DNA of 64,000 nt, from positions 62,001 to 126,000 of the forward strand of contig JAQYUZ010000031.1 in assembly GCA_033819885.1 (NCBI GenBank). Reading direction: 5' to 3'. Below are positions 55,228-64,000 of the stretch, in pieces. Every line of letters starts with the position of its first letter. The stretch's first letter is position 1. The stretch is from Microbotryomycetes sp. JL201 (Eukaryota; Basidiomycota; Microbotryomycetes). Below the pieces are notes generated by a model. The model was not told the origin of the DNA and made no database searches. It was given only the letters and a program-made list of their open reading frames with translations. The translations under genes were made by a program, and so were the position numbers.

Positions 55228-56145
55228 TCATGACTGTTGTTGCAACATTGATGTAACTTTATCGAGACTTGACTGTCTCTGCTCGTCAGTCGTTCCGCCC
55301 TCGTCCTCGATTATACCATCATCTGACCCGTCGTCTCCCTTCTTTCTGTTCTGCTTTCTTCTTTTTGCCTCCTTCTTCTTTCTCTCTCTGTCCCATTTGA
55401 TACCCAACCTGCTCTCTTTTCCGTTCCTCTCCAAGTCCAACTTTTGAGCCAACAGTTTGCGAGCAATCAGCCGGTTTTGCTCGCGAGATCTCGTTTCTTG
55501 ACACTTGACACGAATGCCAGTCGGAACGTGCAAGAGTGAGACGAGCATCGATCGACGATTTATTACTTGACCACCCTTCATCAATTACCAAGATACAGCG
55601 GTCAGAGTTGTTTTACGGACGTTCGTTTTCTAGTTCAGCCGGGTGAATCGCTGGGCTCACCGGTCCTCTGCCTATTCGAAACAGTACAACGTATGGTATC
55701 GAAACATAAATTCCCTAAATGTCAGCTGCTTACTTCTGAATGCATCACTCGCCACCATTCTCAAACCTCAGCTCGTCCATGTCCTCCGCTTCGATCGCTT
55801 GTATCAAGTGCACTGACCTCTCATGAATTCTTCCTCGATCTCATCTTCGTTGACTGGTTGCAAAGGTGGTCTCTGATGGTTCTTTGGTTTTGTCTTGCTC
55901 GGTCCTTTCGGTTTTGTTACCTTGTTCGCCGTGAGTCGAGCATCGTCTCTCTCATCACTCGTCATCAGAGGACTTGAGCTTGAAATATTACGCGCACGAG
56001 ATTGGTCCAAGCATATTCTGGCGAGACGTGGACGTGTCGGCGCAGTCCTTTGGGCAACAGACGTCATTGCACGAGTACACGATTGAGCGCGGAGCGCAGA
56101 GCAGAACGGGTACACCAGACTCTTCCATACGCAATGCGGACGCAT
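55228..56145 (-). CDS. Mitochondrial class I release factor, MTRFR/C12orf65-like
   Basis: These proteins rescue stalled mitochondrial ribosomes by GGQ-driven peptidyl-tRNA hydrolysis. Exon 1 (56145-55818) gives a basic, Ser/Arg-rich mitochondrial presequence (MRPHCVWKSLVYPFCSALRA) and EDEIEEEFMRG. An 11-nt exon (55661-55671) then adds RGP. Exon 3 (55575-55228) starts GGQVINRRSMLVSLLHVPTG and continues IRVKCQETRSREQNRLIARK. Together they give RGRGPGGQVINR, matching the RGSGPGGQ consensus. The sum is 687 nt, 228 residues, fully in phase. The tail is basic and then acidic (KKKEAKRRKQNRKK, DDGIIEDEGG). It lacks the codon-recognition domain of full release factors, as expected for this family. Confidence 0.85.
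55661..55671 (-). other. 11-nt micro-exon in the release-factor gene
   Basis: The bases GCAGAGGACCG lie between an upstream acceptor (GAATAG) and a downstream donor (GTGAGC). They are needed to complete the GGQ loop, turning MRG-GGQ into MRGRGPGGQ, and to keep phase. Confidence 0.75.
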
Positions 56146-56313
56146 GCTGCGACGGTCAAGTAGGGTTGAGCAGGAGCAGATGAAATCGAGCGACTTCACT
56201 TGGATTTCTCCGAAAGCAGAAACAAAAGTTGCACTTCATTGTGTCTTTTTCATGCAATTGTCATCTACTCCAAGAACTCGATTCCAGTCATGCACATGCT
56301 TTGGGCCGAACTG

Positions 56314-57433
56314 TTAGGCGAAATCACCCGTCTGCTGGTCCCTTTCAACCGGAGCTGCGCCATATCCTTTTGCACCTTCGTACGAGCCACCACCGTCAAA
56401 TTGGCCAACTCTGTCGTCATTGTTACCGCCACGACCTCCGAGTGAAGAGGCAGAACCTCGTTCGGCGTTGAATGAACTGTCGCCAGTCGACGACGAGAAT
56501 TCGTTATTGACGTCTGCACAGATTATACGTATTCGGTCAGCTCGTGAGTCTCCGCGGAAAAGTCTGTCAAGGGCAAATACGCACTTGGCTCTGAAGACTG
56601 CGAAAGAACAGTTCAGTTGCTGGAACTCGAACTGCGAGGATCAAGAGAGACTCACCTGTTCTCCACTCATACTAGCCGACTGATCGTCCATCTCTCGTCC
56701 GCCACCTCCGACCTTCCTACTTTGCTCATCTCCAAACCTCTCACCACTGCCGCCCTCACTTTGTTGACGATGTCCGAATTCTTCATCACTTCCTCCTCCT
56801 TGCCCGTACTGAGCAGAAGAGTATTGTCCTGAGCTTCCGAGAGAAGCAGAACCCGATTGACCACCAGAAGTGGTAAAGGAAGCTCCTTCAGACGAGAACT
56901 TGTCCGAGGAAGAATCCGAAGTCGAAAAGCTCGATTCCGGACCTTCGTTGTTGACGTCTTTTGGGGATGACGAAAGGCGTGTCAGTTGTTTCATTGGTGG
57001 TAGACGCAAAGTTGCCATTCTCTCGTATCGAACGTACTCTGACCAGACGACTGCGAAGCAAATGATTGGGACCTGTCAGCTTATCCTCGTACAGCAGGTG
57101 TTGTATGAGAGAGGGACGCTCACAGTGTCACCGAGCATCGAACTTTGCTGGTCATCCATGTTTCGGCCACCGGCGTAGTGAGCTTCAGTTGAGGAATCTG
57201 GTATCCGGCAAGCAGATGATGTGCCATTGTCAGAAAATTGTGGTTTCAAGAATATTCCCGCACGTGATCCATGGCAGTCCATAGCAGAGGCGAGGTGCAT
57301 CCCGACGTGCTGGTGCTCGGTCAAGAAAGTGGAGCGCCTCTTTTGACACTGGCAAACTCACAGTCAGTCCTGCACAGAGGAGCAGGTCAGAGTTGTTCAT
57401 TTTAGATACTGAAACGCTCGATTGAACCTACAT
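56314..57433 (-). CDS. Modular Gly/Ser-rich protein built with micro-exons
   Basis: I do not recognise the family. The best model has seven coding pieces: 57433-57432 (AT of the start codon), 57369-57362 (8 nt), 57197-57124, 57050-57038 (13 nt), 56957-56656, 56597-56585 (13 nt) and 56513-56314. They sum to 612 nt, giving 203 residues with no stop. The protein starts MTDYSSTEAHYAGGRNMDDQ. A module is present twice: GGR.MDDQ.SSM.G, then a 13-nt exon (SSGQ or SSEP), then NVNNE. Introns sit at the same phase in both copies. The rest is disordered and Gly/Ser-rich (SASLGSSGQYSSAQYGQGGG), ending ERDQQTGDFA. The 5' end is the weakest part, since the start codon would be split by an intron. Such composition fits stress-induced soluble proteins, but that is a guess. 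Confidence 0.6.
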
Positions 57434-57695
57434 GTTGCTGGAGCTGGTTCTGTTCGTTGGGGGAAGAAGAGAACTGTAGACGCGTCAGGATAAAGCGAGA
57501 GGCGAGCTTGACGTCATTCCTGCGTGAAACAACCATGTAGAACAAAAGTCGTGCACACCGCAAAAGAATATTGCAAATACAAACGAGACAGAGGCTGACT
57601 GTGAGTAAATAGTTTCGATTTCGCCAAAATAGAAAAGCTATGCACACGGAAAATCTGCTCTTTCACCGACTTTTGAGTAAATGAATGACCTCTGC
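57434..57695. other. Gap upstream of the modular gene
   Basis: This 262-nt gap holds the leader and promoter of the modular gene and the 3' flank of the oxidoreductase gene. A hydrophobic open frame on the minus strand (LLTVSLCLVCICNILL) is visible but starts and ends without good sites. Confidence 0.4.
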
Positions 57696-59929
57696 CTAAC
57701 GCCTCGCCTTTTCGGAAGTGACCGAAGCCTTGTTGCCGGTGCGCCGCACCGTCTTCTTCGATCTTTCCGAAGCTTCACGGATGGCCCACGACCTGGGGGG
57801 ACCGAAATCGAGTCAACAGTCGCACTCGATTAGAGATAGGTGCGAGGAAAGCAGGGAAAAACTGACAATGCATAACTTTTCGCTGCATCGTCAAAGCTCG
57901 ACAAGATTTCAAACTCGTCGTCGTCGGCCAAAGCTGTCGTTTGGGCGTTGCCGTCTTTGTCGGCTTCGTCAAGGAAGGCGCTCATCTGGTTAAAGTATGG
58001 ATCGTCTTGTGCAAACGTGTGAACCTCCTCTTCATCGCCGTCGGGGTGGCTGCGCGGGCGCAAGCGGATAATTGGGTTAGAGACGAGAGATCGCGGTCAG
58101 TCGCGGCTGACGCGAAAGCCTGTTACACTCACCGAACGCGCAATTGAGGGGCGTTATAAGGATCAATCAATCGCAATTGGAAACCATCTGCGTCTGTGCT
58201 CGTAATCGACGTAAGTCAATGGAGAATCGCCCACCGTTCAGACGAAAGCTTCTCACAAATTTCAAGCTCGGTCGAGTATTTGGTGCCTTGCAACACAAGA
58301 GCGTGAGTCAAGGAGCCGACAGCGCCCGTTTTATATTTCCTGTTGACCCGAGTGGTCTCGTTCAAGGGTGATTCCCTGCAAGGAATACAGCCAACTTACC
58401 AAGTGGCGGATGTAACACGCGGGATCCTGTCTTCTTCGGCGATGACGTCTTCATCAACAGGAACGACAGACAATTCTCCGGCCTCTTCGTACCATTCTGA
58501 TGAAAGCAGAGTGAGTATCTGAAATGGTCCAGAGCTGGACCGGCGACTCCATACCCAGAGCGTGAGCTTGTACAGAGTCCATCTCGACGTCTCCACCAAA
58601 GTATCTTGACAAGTCTACAAAGTGTGTAGCCTGCTCGACGATTGGGCCGCAATCTTTTGATTTCATCCACCACGCCGGCTTTGCAATCTTGGCATACCTG
58701 CGGAGCAGTCCCAGTTTGTCAACGAGCCGGGCTTGAGCGACAAGCAATGGAGGGACTGACGAGCAGACGTAGCGGGCGACGGTAGCCATGACATGCAGTT
58801 CGTTCTCCTCGATAATAGCCCGCATTTTTTGGACGACTACGACCAGGAGAAAGAATTGTCAGCACAACTTTTACCTTGGTGGAGCTCACAAAAGCGCTCA
58901 CCTCGCAAGTAGCGCAAAAAGTAACCTACCGACACCACCGTGCGCGAATCGACGAGTGTCTTTGCAACAGACAAGGCGTCCTCAACCGAGCCGGTCGAGA
59001 TTGGCTTTTCGATGAACATCTGTACGTGCATCGGTCAGTATTGATGTTATCGTCCGATGAGACCCGAAAGGACTGACCGCGGGTGTATTTTCAGGGAAAG
59101 CCTTGAGGATTTGCATCTCGATATCCCTACCTGGCTGCAAGCTTCCTCTGAATGCTGGAGGTGAGCCAACAATGAAAGCATGAGGGCGCTCGGCATCCGT
59201 CATTGTTTCCACAAACTCGTCAAACGTTTTGCAGATGCGGGTGTCTTGGTACGCCGACACGACGAACGAGGCTCGTTTACGTGCCAAGACTTTTTCTGCC
59301 GTCGCGGTCATGGGATCAATAATGGCGACAACTTTCAAGCGGGGTCCAAGCTGGGTACAAGTACGTCGTTAGCGTGTGCATTCAAGGTTTTGTGCCACCG
59401 GACAGCGCGAGCTTGCCTTGTGCTCGATACGGAACGAGTGATCCCATGGTCCTAATGTACAGCGTTGTTCAGCTCGTGTTGTATCGCAGGGGGGCCTGCC
59501 TCACCTTCGTCGCTTCCCTGTATGCATGGTCAGGAGGTCAGCAAGCTGCGTCTCGGTCAGACAAGAAGGGTCGAGTCGAATGCTCGGGGTTTTTGCGCAC
59601 AAAATTAATGTTCTGCTTGGATCAAATGTGAGAGTCAGTTGCGTTTGTGGAGATACGTGCTCGTGAGTTGAGGATAAATTACGCACGCCTGCTCCGATAA
59701 AGACGAGGTTGAACTGAGCGCCAGGCTTGGGCGCGTGGCTAAAGGTCAAGCCGCCAAGCTTGTCTGCAGCAATGGATGGGCGCCTGACCGAGCTGCGTCT
59801 GCGGTCACCTTGAGTGTTTGTGGACTGGGCCGAGTGGTGACTGGCGGCGCCGGACGAGCGACGACGCTGGTTCTGCTTGTAACCAGACGACGGCAGCGCG
59901 TCCGACATGGGCGTCATGCTGAAACTCAT
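57696..59929 (-). CDS. Gfo/Idh/MocA-family oxidoreductase
   Basis: This is an NAD(P)-dependent dehydrogenase of the Gfo/Idh/MocA superfamily; the substrate is unknown, usually a sugar or cyclitol. The start is MSFSMTPMSDALPSSG, with a Ser/Arg-rich N-tail. FNLVFIGAG begins the Rossmann fold and LKVVAIIDPMTATAEKVLAR continues it. HAFIVGSPPAFRGSLQPGRD and MFIEKPIS mark the EKP motif with the catalytic Lys. VVSVGYFLRYL and WWMKSKDCGPIVEQATHFVD (with the conserved DxxxH-like helix) make up the second domain. Later exons give TGAVGSLTHALVLQGTKYST and FQLRLIDPYNAPQLRVR. A fungal C-terminal extension follows with DPYFNQMSAFLDEADKDG, ending in a basic tail that closes at EKARR. About nine exons are predicted. 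Confidence 0.88.
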
Positions 59930-60434
59930 TGTGGTGCTCGAAGGGCTCGCTGCCTGGGGACTGTCAGAGATGGGTCCTGCTGCTAAGAGGCAAGTAAAGA
60001 ATGGCGTGGCACGAATGACGTGTGAATGCGGCGCACATGCGCAGTCAGCTCAGTTCATGGTGTGTAGCATGGTGTACGCCCCAACTCAACTTGTCATCCT
60101 TGACGCCAGTACCTCATCCGCAATTTTCTCGAGTCCTTTTTTACCGTACACCATTAGGAGCCGAGGGCAGGCCTCCGCGGCTGAGACTATACGGCGAACA
60201 GATAAATGCGAAAAAAGCAAACCTGAGATGCAGCCCACCACACGCATTAGAACCTCAAACTAACGTAACAATGCCTGCTCAGGCTCAGGCTTTCTGAATC
60301 GAAAATCCGGCAACGCCATCAGCCGGTCAGACGGGCGTCGCACTGCTCGACCAGCACCGCGTCTGTTCGCCCAATCTACTCGCAACGGTCATCAACCGAG
60401 CAATCTCCAACATACGAAGCTCGCTTGGATCAAG
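59930..60434. promoter_or_regulatory. Divergent promoter region, oxidoreductase and PEX12
   Basis: This is 505 nt between divergent starts. Nothing coding is convincing. No known site was recognised. Confidence 0.45.
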
Positions 60435-62056
60435 ATGGAGTTTCTAAGCGACGTCGGCGGCGGACAAGACCGCGGCCGACCATCGTTCTTTGAGCTAGCA
60501 GCTCAGGGCAAGTCATCACCATTCTCAGACAAGCTTGCAATATCCACCGTGCTAACGGCAGCCGCACAACTGCAGAGCAACTACGTGATTTACTCGACCC
60601 GGTCGTGCGCTATGTCCTCTCCGTCAGTCCTCAATTCTGCGCAGTGTGGGCAGACGACACTCGCTAGTGCTCAGACTGAAACTTACAGGTCTTTGCTCAA
60701 CGACATCCGAGGTACTTGCTGCGCATCGTCAACCGTCACGACGAGTTCTTTGCGCTCGTCATGTTTGCCATCGAGAGGCATTACCTTAAAGCATGGGGTC
60801 AGTTCGATCGCTCACTACCAGACGAAACGCGTCCGCAAAGAACTTTCACAGCAAACTCGGTCAACTGATTTATTCTCGCTGCCTTTTGGCACCATTCATC
60901 AGGCGCGTCCTTTGCCGAAAACTTCTACGGACTGAAACGACGAAAGGTCTTGACTGGAGCAAAGTCGGACCAAACGAAAGCTGCAATCGCGCTGACGGGC
61001 AAGTCCGACAAGCTAGGACCAAAGGAAATCAGGGCTTCATTGGCGGCACTGGTAAAGTCCCTCACAACTCGCGCACATGGTTCATGCTCACAGCTAACAA
61101 TCAATATGAATGGAACAGATACTATTGCCTTACCTGAGATCAAAAGCACAAAGTTTATATGAACAGCTTGGGGGTGGGGTCGACTCGGACCTGTTCAGCG
61201 ACTCGCCATCGTCTCAAAGGTCCATCCTTGTCAATCAACGCCAGGTGAGTATCCTTCTTACTCTGCCAATGTTCGGACACTGAAATCTTTTGCGGTATAG
61301 CCTCTACACACCCGGCTAAAAGCGCTATTGACGGCCTTGTTCAAACGATCGTGGCCAATTCTCAACTTGGCCTACGAAGTCTACCTGCTCAGCTACAACG
61401 TCAGATACATCTTTGACAAGACACCTTTCTGGAGACCTTGGTTGAGTTGGATGAACGTCGAAGTCAGACGAATGTCGGCAGACGACTATGTGAGTGGTGC
61501 ACTCAGGGTGCTTTACTCTTTGACTGAAGCAGCTCTGACTCTTGAACACACACGATATCAATAGAGGGCGGCAAACAAGACTTCTGCGACGTTGCTTTCT
61601 TCACCTTTTGCACGACACCACCAAACAGGTCTTCGTCCTTCACTCTCGACGATCCTGAAACGATCAATCACCCTCCTGCCTCTCGTATTGTTTGAAGGCC
61701 TCAAGATCTTGTTGCCTACGAGCATCTTCTTTTTCAGGTTCTTGGAGTGGTGGTACTCGAGTCAAGGTGGCAGTTCGAGGATGAGAAGGTCAAAAGGGGT
61801 TGGAGGATCGACAGGTGACAGAGCATTGAGAGCACCTCAACCCTTGACCGAAAACACAACATCACAAGAGACCACAACGAAGAAGGGTGAATGTTGCGTT
61901 CACAAAGGACCGATCGTCAACGTGACGGCGTTGCCGACAGGCTACGTCGGTTGTTATAAATGTTTATTCGCTCACGTCCGAGAGTTTGGAACGTGTCCGG
62001 TCACGAATGTAAAGATAAACGGTGGCACGGACGAATTGAGAAAGATCATTGGATAG
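60435..62056 (+). CDS. PEX12: Peroxisomal RING peroxin 12
   Basis: PEX12 is a peroxisomal membrane E3 component that, with PEX2 and PEX10, ubiquitinates the import receptor PEX5. The start MEFLSDVGGGQDRGRPSFFE leads to LAAQ, and exon 2 gives EQLRDLLDPVVRYVLS. Then come VFAQRHPRYLLRIVNRHDEF and FAIERHYLKAWG, with GSFAENFYGLKRRKV next. Membrane-region blocks are LTALFKRSWPILNLAYEVYL and ILLPTSIFFFRFLEWWYSS. The C-terminal one-zinc RING reads CCVHKGPIVNVTALPTGYVG and CYKCLFAHVREFGTCPVTN, with the usual missing ligands. The first intron (60508-60575) uses GCAAGT as donor. At least five more introns are present. It is convergent with GTR1, with about 140 nt between stops. Confidence 0.93.
60508..60575 (+). 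other. GC-AG intron in PEX12
   Basis: The donor is CAGG then GCAAGT, the acceptor CTGCAG, and the length 68 nt. Splicing gives AAQEQLRDLLDPVVRYV, the conserved PEX12 N-terminal block. No GT donor in phase is nearby. Confidence 0.8.
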
Positions 62057-62198
62057 GACAGGCGCAAAGAACAGATTTTGAAAAGAGCCAGTGACTGTGC
62101 TGTTGTAACAAAAAACCTCGAGTATCACACAACGCTTGGTTGATCCAAGCAAACAACAACTGATATGACATGCTATACAAGAACAAGAGGGACTCGGC

Positions 62199-63652
62199 TC
62201 ACTTGCCCATGCTGATGGCTTCGAGCTTGCAAAAGTGGTTCCGGGCGAGTTTAATGTTGAGCTCGACGACCGCAGGTTCTATGATTCCAGAAAGGTTCAG
62301 GTTTCGTTCGAGCTCGAAACGTGTACTCTCAAGGTCTGCACGTACCGACGTGAGCTTTGGCGAGCACGAGGATGTATGTTTCAGGTGTGAGTGCGTCAAG
62401 CACTGCTGTGTAATGGCTCGTCGACATTGTCAAGCTCGAGAAGGGCGATCGAATTTTGCTGTCCGCATGCCGTATTCGAGTCAGTTCTGTTCTTGTGTGC
62501 ATACTGCCTCAGCGTTCCAACTCACGAGCAACCAAGTTTGAACGCTTTCACCATCGTACTGATGCGCTCGAATCTTCGCTTGTCCCATTCTTCGTCCTCT
62601 TCGGTCGAGGAAACGTGCGGGGCAGTGACTGAAGAGATGACGAGGAATGTCGTCCGCTCGAACAAAACGACTTCGGACGCAGACGTCAAGTCGAGAAAGT
62701 TGCCCAGGTTGAGACGCAAAGATGACAGAGACGGCATCAGGTGAGCCATGATGACGGACCATGCCTAGAAATACGAGAGACTTGGTCAGAATGTGATCGA
62801 TTTTGAGAACGCTCGCGTGCCTGGTTCGACTCGCTTTGTACAGAGTCTCGTTCCAAATTGAAGTGCCGTGGAAACGAAGCTTGCCTCTCCACCCGGCCTC
62901 TGTCGCTCGTTTAGTCACTTCACTCTCGAATTCTGACAGCTTGCTTGCTTGTTGGGCTTCAGGTACGAGATCCATCTTGTGCAACAACACAAACACTGTC
63001 GGTCCTGTCGAGCTCGCGCTCGTCGACAAGGACGACCCGTTCACCGAGTGTTCGTCCTTGACGTTCGAGCTCGTGCCACTCTGACGTGCTTGCTCGTCAT
63101 CATCAGCCGCTGCGCCGTCGCCGTTCTGGTCTTTGAGCGCGCCAAGACATTTCAGAAAATAGTGCGTATCGGAACCCATCAAATCTGGCGACTCGGCGTC
63201 AAAGATGTAGATCAACGAGTGAACGGCCCTGAAAATGGTCGAGGATTGGGACGTCAAGTGAGAGTCCATGAAAGCTGTGTGATCAAACAAAAGCATGAAC
63301 TGAGCATTCCTAGTGTTTACGTCTTCTTGCTTTTTCTCAAAGCGTGCGCGTGAAATGCACGCTCGAAACACAAACATCGTCACTCACAATCTTGTCCGCC
63401 ACAATCCCACAGATCCAGTCTCAATCCTCCCAAGAATTTAACCTGACTTGACTCTACATCAATCGTCGCCGCCAATCGTCTCGTGTCTGAAGCCATTTGA
63501 GATTTAAAAATGATGCCACGCATCGACGTCTTGCCCGAACCTGATTTGCCCATCAACAAGAGCTTGCGTGGTTTCGTAGACACTGTCGTCTGTGTCGTTG
63601 TAGGCGAGGACGTGCCCGATGATGGTGCATGACCGTGCGCCGTCGAGTACAT
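62199..63652 (-). CDS. GTR1: Rag GTPase, GTR1/RagA type
   Basis: GTR1 pairs with GTR2 on the vacuole to signal amino acids to TORC1. The N-tail [20 protein letters not shown] is followed by [20 protein letters not shown], the G1 motif. [20 protein letters not shown] and [10 protein letters not shown] give switch regions and G3. [19 protein letters not shown] and [11 protein letters not shown] (G4) follow. Between them is an inserted acidic, Ser-rich stretch ([25 protein letters not shown]) that RagA proteins do not normally have. The C-terminal domain has [36 protein letters not shown] and the last exon's [13 protein letters not shown]. The end is [18 protein letters not shown]. The start is the ATG nearest the G1 motif. 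Four or more introns are present. Confidence 0.93.
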
Positions 63653-64000
63653 GGTACGACTGGCTTGCCCCTCGGCACTGTCGAGCAATCTCACGTGTGT
63701 TGTAGAGTGCCACACTACCGTCAGAGTCTGCTGTGCTGTGGTACAAGCCCTGTGCGGAGCGCGGTTCGGCCGAGTCGCGTACACCGACAAGCCACACGCG
63801 ACAAAGGCCGTTTACGCAGCCACACCAGCCAGCTGCCTTGTTCAGGTACTGACGACACGTGACCCCCTAGTCCGCGAGCTGTACAGACGTTGGCAGACAA
63901 TTAGGCTGAGCGAGAGCGCCGAGGCACCCGAATAATTCAATACATATACGGATAAATCAAACAACATGACAAGAGTTACTGTGAAACACACCATCTATTC
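63653..64000. other. Right-edge flank of GTR1
   Basis: This is 348 nt upstream of GTR1 to the window end. Open frames here are short and not protein-like. It is presumably the GTR1 promoter. Confidence 0.4.

Noticed and set aside
1-64000. Transposons, LTR elements, CRISPR arrays, rRNA or tRNA genes
   Set aside because: I saw no long terminal or inverted repeats, no transposase or reverse-transcriptase motif and no clear tRNA cloverleaf. A tRNA scan could still find one that I missed by eye.

Overview
This window is compact nuclear DNA of a fungus, most likely a basidiomycete. I can support about 29 protein-coding genes in 64 kb. Most are split by many 50-160 nt spliceosomal introns, and intergenic gaps range from about 30 nt to about 1 kb. 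I saw no transposon, no rRNA or tRNA gene that I could defend, and no CRISPR array. The basidiomycete reading is an inference. It rests on the dense short introns, a CPL1/priA-like Cys-rich secreted protein, a DUF1996-WSC wall protein, a Zap1-like regulator, FAN1 and NTAQ1. A small-genome Pucciniomycotina-type species would fit, but the species cannot be named from the sequence.

Layout, left to right: 0-6 kb has a Per1 GPI-lipid remodelling protein, a JMJD4-like JmjC oxygenase and the lariat debranching enzyme DBR1. 6-12 kb has a phytanoyl-CoA dioxygenase-family protein, a secreted CPL1-like protein and a zinc alcohol dehydrogenase. 12-22 kb has bleomycin hydrolase, the copper chaperone COX17, a secreted DUF1996 plus 3xWSC protein and the NatC subunit NAA35/Mak10. 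22-30 kb is a head-to-tail array of three intact DHA1-type MFS transporter paralogues with the same six intron positions. 30-42 kb has a two-finger C2H2 regulator, the FAN1 nuclease, a secreted GH5 exo-beta-1,3-glucanase, a Zap1-like multi-finger regulator and the N-terminal glutamine amidase NTAQ1. 42-52 kb has VPS72/SWC2, a 91-residue single-pass membrane protein, a hypothetical gene and a very long orphan protein. 52-64 kb has a secreted protein with Kex2-type sites, a basic coiled-coil protein, a mitochondrial class I release factor, a modular Gly/Ser-rich gene made partly of micro-exons, a Gfo/Idh/MocA oxidoreductase, PEX12 and the Rag GTPase GTR1.

The genes form no single pathway; this looks like ordinary chromosome sequence with local families. 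The most unusual features are in gene structure. At least three and probably four introns appear to use a GC donor. An 11-nt exon completes the GGQ loop of the release factor. Another gene needs exons of 8, 13 and 13 nt and has duplicated a whole exon/intron module. The best biological candidates for something undescribed are the secreted protein at 52.3-54.1 kb, whose amphipathic repeats sit behind KR sites, the modular micro-exon gene at 56.3-57.4 kb, and the MFS triplet. Starts were placed on ATG codons read from the sequence, and introns were placed by GT/GC...AG sites, phase and homology recalled from memory. Splice models are therefore predictions.
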